A stretch of DNA of 64,000 bases, taken from the NCBI RefSeq assembly GCF_009928415.1, contig NZ_JAABNN010000007.1:142297-206296 (forward strand), given 5' to 3'. The position numbers and the translations under genes were made by a program. The notes beneath the pieces are model-generated. The model ran no database searches and was not told the origin of the DNA. It saw nothing but the letters and a program-made list of their open reading frames with translations. Source of the DNA: Bacillus sp. USDA818B3_A (GTDB lineage Bacteria > Bacillota > Bacilli > Bacillales > Cytobacillaceae). Shown here one piece after another: positions 7,978-16,883 of the stretch; positions within the stretch are counted from its first letter, which is position 1; each line of letters starts with the position of its first letter.

Positions 7978-8160
7978 GGATCTGTTAAACGACATTGTTG
8001 TACTTTAACACTGTTGATTGGAGCGGAAGGCGCTCGACTCCTGCGGGAGTACGGGGCTGGGGAGACCCCGTAGACGCTTTCAGCGTCGAGGAGGCTCCCC
8101 GGCACGCCCGCGGAAAGCGAACGCCTGGAGCGGAAATCAACAGCCAAGTTTAACAGAGCC
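7978..8160. repeat. Bacillaceae-type palindromic repeat (MITE-like), full copy
   Basis: This 183-bp GC-rich block interrupts AT-rich DNA. It is bounded by near-perfect 13-bp inverted ends (GGATCTGTTAAAC at 7978 and the complement of GGCTCTGTTAAAC at 8160). Inside are further inverted blocks, TGTTGATT..GGAGCGG against CCTGGAGCGGAAATCAACA, and a GC-rich core. The same end sequences occur in a shortened copy at 49457-49546. From memory, similar elements are common in Bacillaceae intergenic regions. It does not encode a protein; an open frame running through it is not the start of the kinase gene. Confidence 0.75.
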
Positions 8161-8197
8161 TACGTATTTAATATATAAAGAGAAAGGGGGAACCTTA

Positions 8198-8851
8198 ATG
8201 GATGGAATCCAACAAAAGATCAATTCTTATATTATTGATTCACAGGAAGAAGAGATTAAACGGATCGCTATGGAGCTGCATGAAGGTGTCGGCCAAAATT
8301 TATATAGTATTTTGACAGGATTGCAGTTTATTGAATCAGGAGTAACCGAGCAGAATATGAAAAGCTATGTGCGGGAGATGTCTCAGCTCATCGAAAAGAC
8401 AATCCAGGAGATTCGGCTTTTATCTGTGGAATTACATCCGCCAACCCTGACTACTTTTGGTTTACTTCCGGCAATAAAAAGTTATCTGAAGTTATATACA
8501 TCGACGTTTGGAATTTTGGTGGATGTAGAGTCAGTTGGAAAAGAGGTCTCCCTGCCAGAGCGCTCCAATATTGCTGTTTTTCGCGTATGTCAAGAAGCGC
8601 TGGCGAATATTGCGAAGTATGCGGATACATCGCAAATCAAAATCAACATCCTATGGACACAAGCAGAATTAAAAATTACTATCCATGACTATGGTAAAGG
8701 ATTTCAACTGGATGAACATGAAGAGTCTCCTCAATCATCAGGAATAGCTATAATGAAAGAGAGGATGCATCTAACTGGCGGCAAGTGTTCGATATCTTCT
8801 AAAATAGGAGAAGGGACATCAATAGAATTAATAGTGCCCTTAAAGAAATAA
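8198..8851 (+). CDS. Sensor-less HisKA_3 histidine kinase (NreB/DegS-like core)
   Basis: I placed the start at ATG 8198, after GAAAGGGGG; the frame is open further upstream only through the repeat element. The 217-residue protein consists of a HisKA_3 dimerisation domain with phospho-acceptor H28 in MELHEGVGQN and a HATPase domain (HDYGKGF G-box and a later GEGTSIELIVP). There is no sensor domain or membrane helix. It could take its signal from the NreA-like GAF protein encoded downstream. It sits directly upstream of the response regulator. Two kinases of the same type flank this regulator, so redundancy or division of labour is likely. Confidence 0.82.
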   Translation: MDGIQQKINSYIIDSQEEEIKRIAMELHEGVGQNLYSILTGLQFIESGVTEQNMKSYVREMSQLIEKTIQEIRLLSVELHPPTLTTFGLLPAIKSYLKLYTSTFGILVDVESVGKEVSLPERSNIAVFRVCQEALANIAKYADTSQIKINILWTQAELKITIHDYGKGFQLDEHEESPQSSGIAIMKERMHLTGGKCSISSKIGEGTSIELIVPLKK

Positions 8852-8865
8852 AGGAGATTGAATCA

Positions 8866-9519
8866 TTGATAAAAATTCTATTAGTTGATGATCATGCAGT
8901 AGTCAGAAGCGGTCTAAAGATGTTATTAAACACCAATCCTGAAATGGAAGTTGTCGGGGAAGCGTCAGAAGGAAATGAAGGAATTAAAAAGGCCTTAAAG
9001 TTGAAGCCGAATGTTGTAGTTATGGATTTAAGCATGCCGCATGGAAAAGACGGCCTTACAGCAACAACAGAGCTCAAAAAACAAATGCCTGAGGTAAATA
9101 TACTAATATTAACTATGCATGATGATGAGGAATATTTATTCCGTGCGATTGAAGGCGGAGCGTCTGGATGTATTCTAAAAAGTGCACCGCACTCTGAGTT
9201 AATGTCTGCAATTGAATCAGTGGCAAAAGGGGATGCTTATCTTCATCCTGCAGCGCAAAGACGATTAATGGAAGAGTATTTGGCTGGAGCTAAGCAGGAT
9301 AGTAATGATTCATATCATCTGTTATCAGACAGAGAACAAGAAGTACTTACCCTTATTGCAAAAGGGTATTCAAACAAGGAAATAGCAGAGCAGTTAGTGA
9401 TCAGTGTAAAAACGGTTGAATCTCATAAGGGAAAAGTGATGGAGAAGCTGCAAATGAAAACCCGTCCTGAGCTGGTGGAGTATGCGGTCAAAAAAGGGCT
9501 CTTAGGTTATGGGATATAA
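8866..9519 (+). CDS. nreC: NarL/FixJ-type response regulator, NreC-like
   Basis: The TTG start at 8866 has AAGGAG nine bases upstream. The receiver domain (residues 1-120) has the acidic pair DD near residues 8-9 and phospho-acceptor D54. The C-terminal LuxR-type helix-turn-helix (about 148-210) contains LSDREQEVLTLIAKGYSNKEIAEQL. Gene order with a GAF protein and a PAS kinase matches the staphylococcal nreABC nitrate/oxygen regulatory system, though in a different order. Its likely target is the molybdoenzyme operon, which carries a GGGN4CCC palindrome at 2749. The symbol rests on context as well as family; other NarL-family names are possible. Confidence 0.72.
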   Translation: MIKILLVDDHAVVRSGLKMLLNTNPEMEVVGEASEGNEGIKKALKLKPNVVVMDLSMPHGKDGLTATTELKKQMPEVNILILTMHDDEEYLFRAIEGGASGCILKSAPHSELMSAIESVAKGDAYLHPAAQRRLMEEYLAGAKQDSNDSYHLLSDREQEVLTLIAKGYSNKEIAEQLVISVKTVESHKGKVMEKLQMKTRPELVEYAVKKGLLGYGI

Positions 9520-9532
9520 GGAGTGCCCTTAA

Positions 9533-9982
9533 ATGACGGAAATCAAGGAATTACCAGAGGTTATTAAGATTTGTGATCAATTAAAGATTCAGGTGTCTTG
9601 TGATTTTGTCAGCCTTGCCATCCAAAATAAACTAGGTCCAGACGTAAGATGGCATTATGCTGTTGGCAATTTAAACGATAAGTATAAACGAATTTCCGTC
9701 CGTTTTGGGAAGGGGATAGCTGGAAAGATCATTTCAACAGGATCACCGATGGAAATGGTTAATTTTCCTGAGCAAGTTACAGGAAAAGTGACAGACTATC
9801 CAATCGCTCTTGCCGAAAAGCTGAATACATGCTATGCCGTTCCTTTATTTTTTAATGGTGTACCAAAGGGAGTATTACTGGTTGGAAACCGTGATTCACG
9901 TATTTTTCGCGATACGGATCAAGAATGTGTGAAAGAATCGGCCCAGGCTTTAGAAGTAATAGTAAAGGATTATATGGATTAG
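9533..9982 (+). CDS. nreA: Single GAF-domain protein, NreA-like nitrate sensor candidate
   Basis: This 149-residue protein is essentially one GAF domain, the same size and build as staphylococcal NreA, which binds nitrate and controls NreB. The GAF signature region FGKGIAGKIISTGSP is visible in the middle, and PLFFNGVPKGVLLVGNR marks the last strands. It lies between the regulator and the PAS kinase genes. I infer that it gives the kinases nitrate responsiveness. Nitrate-contacting residues were not verified. Confidence 0.68.
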   Translation: MTEIKELPEVIKICDQLKIQVSCDFVSLAIQNKLGPDVRWHYAVGNLNDKYKRISVRFGKGIAGKIISTGSPMEMVNFPEQVTGKVTDYPIALAEKLNTCYAVPLFFNGVPKGVLLVGNRDSRIFRDTDQECVKESAQALEVIVKDYMD

Positions 9983-10001
9983 ATCAGGGGGTTAATGAAT
10001 C

Positions 10002-11030
10002 ATGGATAGTAAGCAAACGAGAAATGAACTGATGGATTATAAGTTTGCCCTTGATGAATCTTCCATTGTCGCGATAACTGATTCGAAAGGAACGATTACA
10101 TATGTAAATGACCAATTCTGCCATATCTCGAAATATTCCCGAGAAGAGCTAATTGGCAATGACCATCGAATTGTCAATTCAAGTTACCATACCCGGGGTT
10201 TTTTCAAAGAGATGTGGAGAACAATTGGTGGTGGGAAGGTGTGGAAGGGCGAGATTCTAAACAAAGCAAAAGATGGTACATACTATTGGGTTGATACAAC
10301 CATCGTTCCGTTTTTAAATGAAAAAGGTAAGCCCTATCAATATGTCGCGATTCGTTATGAAATTACAGAAAGAAAGCGTGTGGAACAGGAGCTTCAAAAA
10401 ATGATGGGCTCCATTATTGATGTTCAGGAAGAAGAACGGAAACGTTTATCACGTAATTTACATGATGGGATTGGCCAAAATCTTTATAGTCATTTGATCA
10501 CAATTAATCGGTTGATGTCAGAACTCGACCATCCATTATTACAGCAAATGCATGAGGAAGCAGCACAATTGATTGAAGAGATACGGGAAATCTCGTGGGA
10601 ACTGCGTCCATCCGTTCTAGATGATCTTGGTTTAGTCCCAGCCATTCGATCCTTTCTATCCCGTTATTCAGACCATTACAATATAGATGTCTTTTTTGAT
10701 TGTGTATTAAACCAGCGTCTATCGATCAGTATTGAATTGACGATTTATCGTATTATTCAAGAAGCCTTAACCAATATACGAAAATATGCCGGAATTACCG
10801 AAGCAGCCGTTACGATTAGGGAAATGGATGATCTGGTAAGGGTCATGGTGGAAGATAAGGGAGTAGGCTTTGATATAGGGAGGCAGACCCTGGGAGTTGG
10901 CTTATTTAGTATGGATGAACGGGCACGGTCTGTTGGTGGTGAGCTGTCTATTATCTCTTTACCTGGAAAAGGGACAAAAGTAATTTTAGAAATACCAATA
11001 TCTGATCATAATGAACCAAGCCTTCACTAA
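10002..11030 (+). CDS. PAS-domain HisKA_3 histidine kinase, NreB-like but without Fe-S cysteines
   Basis: An N-terminal PAS domain (about residues 15-125) contains the typical ISKYSREELIG and DGTYYWVDTTIVPF segments. A HisKA_3 domain follows with H154 in NLHDGIGQNL, then a HATPase domain with DKGVGFD and GKGTKV motifs. There are no transmembrane helices. Staphylococcal NreB binds an oxygen-sensitive Fe-S cluster through four PAS cysteines; here the PAS region has only one Cys (in FCHIS), so oxygen sensing by that route is not supported. The closing gene of the regulatory set is followed by a bidirectional terminator. Confidence 0.83.
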   Translation: MDSKQTRNELMDYKFALDESSIVAITDSKGTITYVNDQFCHISKYSREELIGNDHRIVNSSYHTRGFFKEMWRTIGGGKVWKGEILNKAKDGTYYWVDTTIVPFLNEKGKPYQYVAIRYEITERKRVEQELQKMMGSIIDVQEEERKRLSRNLHDGIGQNLYSHLITINRLMSELDHPLLQQMHEEAAQLIEEIREISWELRPSVLDDLGLVPAIRSFLSRYSDHYNIDVFFDCVLNQRLSISIELTIYRIIQEALTNIRKYAGITEAAVTIREMDDLVRVMVEDKGVGFDIGRQTLGVGLFSMDERARSVGGELSIISLPGKGTKVILEIPISDHNEPSLH

Positions 11031-11052
11031 AATACCCTTGGGATTAGTTGAG

Positions 11053-11095
11053 AAAAAAAAGTAACCATTCAAGAAAATGGTTACCTTACTTTTTG
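11053..11095. terminator. Bidirectional terminator
   Basis: The arms GTAACCATT and AATGGTTAC are flanked by A8 on the left and a T-rich run on the right. It serves both the kinase gene and the convergent membrane protein gene. Confidence 0.8.
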
Positions 11096-11922
11096 TAAAT
11101 GGTTTTATAAAAAAATCTTGAGATAAATGTCATTACTAAGTATCGAAAACAAGTAACTAAAAATGGTTTGGTATTCACTTTTAAAATATTCATCTTCACC
11201 AAAATTATATCAATGATAATCTGGCTTAATGTCGGCAGGCTCCTATAAAACAACCCAGTCTTTGAAGAAGTAAAGGCAGCAATAAAAGAGAGTATCAAAC
11301 TGTATAAAGGTATTATTTTAAAATGTTCCGTCCACGTATGGAAAGATCCCCGCCCGAAACGAATATAACGTTTCATTGCAGAAATATACATTAAAGTAAC
11401 CCACACTACTTCAATAGAAAAGTAATGGGCAATTGCCATTGCCCATTTTTTTTGTGTTGAAAGTGCCTTATAAAATCCATCACTGATATAAAAATATACA
11501 TTCAATAAAACCAGAGTGTATATAGGCTTCCACCAATTCACTTTGTAAATATGTAATCGTAAAAATAATTTCTCAATAAAATAATAGAAAATGCTGAAAT
11601 TAATTTTCCACTTCCAGTTTTTGTTAAGCAGAGTTAGAAAAGTAGCTGCAATTGGCACATAAAATGCTTGAGAGAAGATGGCTCCTAAAATGGAATCAAA
11701 AACACGCTTTTTCATAATTGACGGTTTGTATTTATAACCATTAAATAAATTGAGGGTCGGATATTCAAATAAATAAGCAAAACCAATGTTTGATAATAGT
11801 AATATCCAAATATCCTTCTGTCTTTTACGTTTTAACAATAACAAAAACAAACCTAAGTGAATGAATGCTAGCGCCAAAAAAGGAGCTGTGTTTTTATTGA
11901 AAGGCTTTATCTTTTTTCCCAT
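11086..11922 (-). CDS. Multi-pass membrane protein, unknown
   Basis: This 278-residue, Lys/Phe/Tyr-rich protein has about six or seven hydrophobic segments and no recognised motif. It starts with ATG at 11922; only a weak GGTG ribosome binding site is visible. Its base composition is more AT-rich than that of its neighbours, which could point to low expression or to transfer. No function is proposed. Confidence 0.6.
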   Translation of the reverse strand: MGKKIKPFNKNTAPFLALAFIHLGLFLLLLKRKRQKDIWILLLSNIGFAYLFEYPTLNLFNGYKYKPSIMKKRVFDSILGAIFSQAFYVPIAATFLTLLNKNWKWKINFSIFYYFIEKLFLRLHIYKVNWWKPIYTLVLLNVYFYISDGFYKALSTQKKWAMAIAHYFSIEVVWVTLMYISAMKRYIRFGRGSFHTWTEHFKIIPLYSLILSFIAAFTSSKTGLFYRSLPTLSQIIIDIILVKMNILKVNTKPFLVTCFRYLVMTFISRFFYKTIYKK

Positions 11923-12029
11923 TCTTTACACCAGTTTACTTTTGACATTTAGTTTTATTATTGTTCGTTTGAAAGGAGAAATTTATTAAACAAACGGTGC
12001 TTTTTTGGTCAAAACGCCAAATAAATAGA

Positions 12030-12064
12030 AAAATGCTCAGGGTTTTATTCCTGAGCATTTTTTT
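12030..12064. terminator. Terminator of glnS (bidirectional form)
   Basis: The arms AAATGCTCAGG and CCTGAGCATTT have T/A runs on both sides, immediately past the end of glnS. Confidence 0.85.
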
Positions 12065-12066
12065 GA

Positions 12067-13725
12067 TTATAATTTAAAAGAACTCTTTAAGGATACAATT
12101 CGGTTAAAGACAAGCTTATCGACTGTTGTATCTTTCGGGTCCACATTGAAATAGCCATGGCGGAAGAATTGAAATTTATCCTGTGGTCTGCTTTCCCTCA
12201 TATTTGGCTCAACAAAGCCTTGCAATATTTCTAATGAGTTTGGATTCACATGATCAAGGAAAGACGTTTTTTCTTCCGAATCGTTGTCTTCTGTCTCATC
12301 CAAAATAAGCGGCTCATATAGACGGAACTCAGCTGGAACCGCATGGGTTGCTTCTACCCAATGAATCGTTCCTTTGACCTTTCTTCCGGTAAAGCCTGTG
12401 CCGCTTTTTGTCTCAGGATCATAGGTACAACGAAGTTCTACGACTTCACCATTTGCATCCTTGACAACCTCTTCACACTTAATGAAGTACGCATGTTTTA
12501 AGCGAACTTCGTTGCCAGGGAAGAGACGGAAATATTTCTTTGGCGGATCCTCCATGAAATCATCTTTTTCAATATATAGTTCGCGGGAAAAAGGAATCTT
12601 CCTCATACCCATATCAGGATTTTCCGGATTAATTTCGGCATCCAATAATTCTATTTGTCCTTCAGGATAATTGGTAATCACCACTTTTAACGGGTTAATG
12701 ACCCCCATGGTCCGCGGTACTTTTAATTTTAAATCCTCACGGACATAGTGTTCGAGCATTTGTGAATCAACGGCACCAGAACCCTTATGAACGCCTGTTT
12801 CTTTTACGAAGGCACGAATGGATTCCGGAGTAAAGCCTCTTCTTCTCATACCGGAAATCGTCGGCATGCGCGGGTCATCCCAGCCATCCACAAATCCTTC
12901 TTCCACTAATTGTTTAAGCTTCCGCTTACTCATTACGGTATTGGTCACATTTAAACGGCCAAATTCGATTTGCTGCGGTGTGCTCTGCATTTCACATTGT
13001 TCGACAATCCAATTATATAATGGCCGTTGATCTTCGAATTCAATTGTACAGATCGAATGGGTTACCCCTTCGATTGCATCCTCGAGCGGATGAGCGAAAG
13101 CGTACATTGGATAGATGCACCATTTATCCCCTGTATTATGGTGTGTTGCATGGGCGATTCGGTAAATAACCGGATCACGCAGATTAATGTTAGGTGAACT
13201 CATATCAATTTTTGCACGGAGAACTTTTTGACCATTTTCAAATTCACCGGCACGCATCCTTTTAAATAAATCAAGATTCTCTTCAATGGAACGGTCACGG
13301 TAAGGACTATTCTTTCCGGGTTCGGTCAATGTACCACGGTATTCACGGATTTCTTCTGCTGATAGATCATCAACATAGGCGAGACCTTTTTCTATTAGAA
13401 GAACAGCGCGGTTGTACATTTCCTCGAAATAATCGGATGCAAAGTATAAGTTATCCCATTCGAAGCCAAGCCATTTAACATCCTCTTTAATCGAGTTTAC
13501 AAATTCAATATCTTCCTTTAATGGATTAGTATCATCAAAACGTAAGTTGGTTTGTCCATTAAAATCATCAGCTAATCCGAAGTTGATGATAATTGATTTA
13601 GCATGACCAATATGCAAATAACCGTTTGGCTCTGGTGGGAATCGTGTGATAACCTTTTGGTGTTTACCGGATTCCAAATCTTTTATCATAATATCTTTTA
13701 TGAAATTTGAATTATGATTTTCCAC
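12067..13725 (-). CDS. glnS: Glutaminyl-tRNA synthetase
   Basis: This 552-residue class I synthetase attaches glutamine to tRNA-Gln. The HIGH motif is at residues 38-41 in [15 protein letters not shown], and the KMSKS-like motif VMSKRK is near residue 269. The C-terminal anticodon-binding beta-barrels are present. It starts with GTG, preceded by GAGGG. Most Bacilli lack this enzyme and form Gln-tRNA by amidating Glu-tRNA-Gln with GatCAB, so its presence is notable. No T-box is visible in the 236 bases upstream. Full length and intact motifs argue for a functional enzyme. Confidence 0.96.
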   Translation of the reverse strand: MENHNSNFIKDIMIKDLESGKHQKVITRFPPEPNGYLHIGHAKSIIINFGLADDFNGQTNLRFDDTNPLKEDIEFVNSIKEDVKWLGFEWDNLYFASDYFEEMYNRAVLLIEKGLAYVDDLSAEEIREYRGTLTEPGKNSPYRDRSIEENLDLFKRMRAGEFENGQKVLRAKIDMSSPNINLRDPVIYRIAHATHHNTGDKWCIYPMYAFAHPLEDAIEGVTHSICTIEFEDQRPLYNWIVEQCEMQSTPQQIEFGRLNVTNTVMSKRKLKQLVEEGFVDGWDDPRMPTISGMRRRGFTPESIRAFVKETGVHKGSGAVDSQMLEHYVREDLKLKVPRTMGVINPLKVVITNYPEGQIELLDAEINPENPDMGMRKIPFSRELYIEKDDFMEDPPKKYFRLFPGNEVRLKHAYFIKCEEVVKDANGEVVELRCTYDPETKSGTGFTGRKVKGTIHWVEATHAVPAEFRLYEPLILDETEDNDSEEKTSFLDHVNPNSLEILQGFVEPNMRESRPQDKFQFFRHGYFNVDPKDTTVDKLVFNRIVSLKSSFKL

Positions 13726-13961
13726 CTTTTCAACCCTCTTTCTCTTTAGTGTCTTGCTCCTATTCGGATTAAAGCTCTACACTTTTCTAAATATCTATTA
13801 CATATAAATAACATAAAATCTGATATTTTTCCATTCTTCCCAACAATTCATGTTCAAAACAGGAAGAATATGAAAAAATACTTGTTTTAAATGGCATGCA
13901 AGGTTTAAAAAGGATAAAATGGTATCTATCTTAGAGAATTAAACAGGAAGAGGGTAACTCA

Positions 13962-14948
13962 ATGATCAACTTTGCCACAGTAGGTACCGGATGGATTACC
14001 GAATCTTTTATCCAAGCGGCCAAGCTAAGTAAACAATACCAATTAGTTGGGGTGCATTCACGGACTGAGGAAAATGCGATGAAGCTTGCCAGTCAACATA
14101 ACGCACCTCACTATTACACGGATTTAGAAGAAATGGCTAGAAGTGAAGAAATTCAAGCCGTTTACATTGCATCACCCAATTCGCTTCACTTTGAGCAAAC
14201 ACTTACGTTTTTAAAAAATAGAAAACATGTGATCTGCGAGAAACCGATTTTTTCTAATTTAGCTGAATTGGAAACAGCCTATAAAACGGCTGAAGAACAT
14301 GGCGTCTATTTATTTGAGGCCATCCGTAATATCCACACTCCTAATTTTAAAATTCTTAAGGAAAAGCTGAAGATGGCGGGCACTCTGAGAAGTGCCATTC
14401 TTCCTTATATGAAATATTCCTCCCGCTATGATTTATTTTTAGAAGGGGAGGAGCCAAATATATTTTCCGCAGCCTATTCTGGCGGGGCGCTGGTGGATTT
14501 GGGAGTCTATCCACTATATCTGGCTGTCTGTCTATTTGGAAAACCTAAGAAGGTCTCTTATCACCCAGTTGTTTTGCGAAGCGGTGTTGATGGAGGCGGC
14601 ACATTACTGTTAGATTATGAGGGCTTTGTTTGCACGGTTCTATGTTCTAAAATAGTAGACTCCATTATTCCATGTGAAATACACGGGGAGAAGGGGACAT
14701 TTATCCTTGAAGATGCTGCCCCTATCTCAGAAATTAAGTTCCATGATACACGGACCAAGGAAAGCCAAATCCTAAGTGTGAACCTAGAAGATCAAAACAT
14801 GGTTTATGAATGTATCAATATCGCGGATATTATTGAAACCAATAATAGAGTAGAATATGAGCAATTGAAGGATTGGAGCAGAATCGTGCTTCGTATCACT
14901 GAAGAAGCAAGGCAGCAAAATAACATTGTCTTTGCGGTGGAGAAATAA
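13962..14948 (+). CDS. Gfo/Idh/MocA-family NAD(P)-dependent oxidoreductase
   Basis: This 328-residue protein has an N-terminal Rossmann fold (ATVGTGWI, residues 4-11) and the family signature EKP (in HVICEKPIFSN, around residue 94). The C-terminal domain has the usual GGALVDLGVYPL segment. The family oxidises or reduces sugar, inositol and related substrates; the substrate here cannot be told. It is a single-gene unit divergent from glnS and ends at a strong terminator. Confidence 0.88.
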   Translation: MINFATVGTGWITESFIQAAKLSKQYQLVGVHSRTEENAMKLASQHNAPHYYTDLEEMARSEEIQAVYIASPNSLHFEQTLTFLKNRKHVICEKPIFSNLAELETAYKTAEEHGVYLFEAIRNIHTPNFKILKEKLKMAGTLRSAILPYMKYSSRYDLFLEGEEPNIFSAAYSGGALVDLGVYPLYLAVCLFGKPKKVSYHPVVLRSGVDGGGTLLLDYEGFVCTVLCSKIVDSIIPCEIHGEKGTFILEDAAPISEIKFHDTRTKESQILSVNLEDQNMVYECINIADIIETNNRVEYEQLKDWSRIVLRITEEARQQNNIVFAVEK

Positions 14949-14953
14949 TAGGA

Positions 14954-14992
14954 AGAAACCAGCGGAACAGTATTCCGCTGGTTTCTTTACTT
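14954..14992 (+). terminator. Terminator after the Gfo/Idh/MocA gene
   Basis: The arms AAACCAGCGGAA and TTCCGCTGGTTT with a five-base loop are followed by a T-rich run. Confidence 0.85.
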
Positions 14993-15128
14993 TTACAATT
15001 AACTTTTTGACAAATTTAAGAATATACTTGTGAAGTTTTTTTGAAATAAAATCTGCCGATGATTTTAGTCACTTACCAGCTTTTGGGCGTTCATTATAGT
15101 TAGGTTAACAATGAATGGAGGAACCTTT

Positions 15129-16145
15129 ATGAAGTCAAAAGCTTGGTATAGAAAACAGTTGAAACGTAAGCCTGTACAAATCACCAGATATGCCGTACAA
15201 GCTATGTTTTTGCTATTTTCGCTATACATAGGTCTACGTTTTTTTAAGTTTTATGAACATTTTCTTACGAATGGTAAAACCCCATTTGTCGAACGTCCAT
15301 CCGCGGTAGAGGGATTTTTACCAATAAGTGCTCTTGTTGCACTTAAGGTTTGGCTGACGAGTGGGGATTTTGATGTCATTCACCCAGCTGGTCTCGTTCT
15401 GCTCTCGTTTTTTGTTGGGGCAGGCATTCTTCTCCGTAAATCTTTCTGCAGCTGGATTTGCCCAATTGGTACAGCAAACGAGTTAATTGCCTGGCTGGGC
15501 AGAAAGATATTTAAAAAGAACTTTGATCTTCCACAGTGGCTGGTTTGGCTGTTAACCCCATTAAAATATGTCCTGATGTTATTATTTATAGGTATGGTTC
15601 TCCAAATGGATATTTTTACTGCCAAAAGCTTTCTAGTTGATCATTATAATAAAGTTTCAGATGTTAAAATGCTGCTTTTATTCTTAAACATTAGTGGATT
15701 TACATTGAAGTTTATTATCGTTATTTTCTTCCTATCTTTATTCTTCCGCAATTTCTGGTGCCGGTTTCTTTGTCCATACGGGGCATTGATAGGGCTGGGT
15801 TCTATCCTTAGAATGACAAAAGTAGAGAGGAATACCGATACATGTACCGATTGCGAAATGTGTACAAAGGTCTGTCCTCAGCGTTTAAAGGTTCATAAAA
15901 TGGAAAAGGTAACCTCTTTGAATTGCTCGGCCTGTATGTCTTGTGTTGAGGCCTGTCCGATTAAGGATACTTTAAACATGACAGTTGCAAAGAAGAAGGT
16001 AAATAAATGGTTGGTTCCTGTTACATTCTTTGTTTTATTTTTCATTGTAGTTGGTTTCGCAAAAATGACAGGGCATTGGGATACCATTATTACTTATGAT
16101 GAATGGAAACAACTAATCCCGGAAGCTCATTCTATTGGTCATTAA
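15129..16145 (+). CDS. NapH/CcoG-like membrane ferredoxin
   Basis: Start at ATG 15129 follows GGAGG eight bases upstream. The 338-residue protein has about five transmembrane helices. It has two membrane-adjacent CxxxCP motifs (FCSWICP, WCRFLCP) and two [4Fe-4S] ferredoxin motifs (CTDCEMCTKVCP and CSACMSCVEACP). This layout is that of NapH-like polyferredoxins, which move electrons from quinol to periplasmic or cytoplasmic oxidoreductases. It stands alone, 4 kb from the nitrate-reductase-like operon, so a role in that pathway is possible but unproven. A short A/G-rich tail after the stop has an unused ribosome binding site with no start codon. Confidence 0.85.
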   Translation: MKSKAWYRKQLKRKPVQITRYAVQAMFLLFSLYIGLRFFKFYEHFLTNGKTPFVERPSAVEGFLPISALVALKVWLTSGDFDVIHPAGLVLLSFFVGAGILLRKSFCSWICPIGTANELIAWLGRKIFKKNFDLPQWLVWLLTPLKYVLMLLFIGMVLQMDIFTAKSFLVDHYNKVSDVKMLLLFLNISGFTLKFIIVIFFLSLFFRNFWCRFLCPYGALIGLGSILRMTKVERNTDTCTDCEMCTKVCPQRLKVHKMEKVTSLNCSACMSCVEACPIKDTLNMTVAKKKVNKWLVPVTFFVLFFIVVGFAKMTGHWDTIITYDEWKQLIPEAHSIGH

Positions 16146-16188
16146 AAATAAGGAGGAGTAAATATAAAAGAACCTTTTTAATAATAAT

Positions 16189-16222
16189 AGAACAAAACAG
16201 TATACTTTCCGTGTACTGTTTT
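16189..16222 (+). terminator. Terminator after the NapH-like gene
   Basis: The arms AAAACAGTA and TGTACTGTTTT are followed by a T-rich stretch. Confidence 0.7.
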
Positions 16223-16230
16223 TATTTTAC

Positions 16231-16265
16231 AAAAAAAGCATGAATGAGAATTCACGCTTTTTTTG
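16231..16265 (-). terminator. Terminator of the small secreted protein gene
   Basis: Read on the minus strand, AGCGTGAAT pairs with ATTCATGCT (one wobble), and T-tracts follow. Confidence 0.65.
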
Positions 16266-16277
16266 CAGATATAAAAT

Positions 16278-16637
16278 CTAAACATGCTTCTTCCTAAACA
16301 CAAACCAGTAGCTGCTAAGACCGATAAGGAGGAAAAGACATACTGTAATCGGAACAACATAATTTTTAAATGATGGTTCCATACTCTGGTCTTTTTTCAT
16401 AAGCAATGCAGCATTTTCTGTCTCATGATTGGTGTTTCTTGTGTCGGCTGCTTGTAAATTTGTATGATTATTTGAGGCCGACACTAAAGTTAATGTTGTT
16501 GAATTATTATGAAAATTTTCAATCTGATTAGATGTAAATTTAGGAGTAGAAGTTACCGGGTTTGAGTAAGCGAAGCAACTTGTTCCAAAAAAGAAGAACA
16601 AGGTTGAAGCAAACATTGCAATCTTGCTAAACATCAT
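16278..16637 (-). CDS. Small exported single-anchor protein, unknown
   Basis: The ATG at 16637 is preferred because GGAG lies six bases upstream; a TTG four codons earlier overlaps that site. The 119-residue protein has an N-terminal signal peptide (about residues 3-24), a Ser/Thr/Asn-rich extracellular middle, and a C-terminal transmembrane helix (about 94-112) ending in RKKHV. This resembles a cell-surface protein anchored at its C-terminus, although no LPXTG motif is present. Family unknown. Confidence 0.65.
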   Translation of the reverse strand: MMFSKIAMFASTLFFFFGTSCFAYSNPVTSTPKFTSNQIENFHNNSTTLTLVSASNNHTNLQAADTRNTNHETENAALLMKKDQSMEPSFKNYVVPITVCLFLLIGLSSYWFVFRKKHV

Positions 16638-16883
16638 ATTCAACTCCAATATATTGTTTATCTAGGATTCATTCTATCATCAATTGCCTTTAATTAAATC
16701 GAATCACCAGCAATGTTCACAAACCTTTCGAATTTAAACCACTTGTATGTGAAGGGGTTTGTTTGGATCCAGCCAGCCGTTTAGTTCTTTATTAAGAAGG
16801 ATAAAATCTGTTATAATGTGTTTGTGTTCTTGCTGACATAAATTTACTTTCTGGGTTAAATAATAAATCAGAAAAGGGGGGAT

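Noticed and set aside
8018..8140. Protein-coding frames on either strand of the GC-rich repeat
   Set aside because: Both frames follow the inverted-repeat structure and have Arg/Ser/Gly-rich translations typical of GC-rich non-coding repeats.
8018..8197. N-terminal extension of the sensor-less kinase through the repeat
   Set aside because: The extension is the translated repeat element. A strong ribosome site and ATG at 8198 give a normal kinase start.
13726..13961. T-box in front of glnS
   Set aside because: No GGTGGTACC-type T-box, stem I or terminator was found on the minus strand in this interval.
16150..16181. Small gene after the NapH-like gene
   Set aside because: AAGGAGGAG is followed by an ATA codon and a stop six codons later; no valid start exists.
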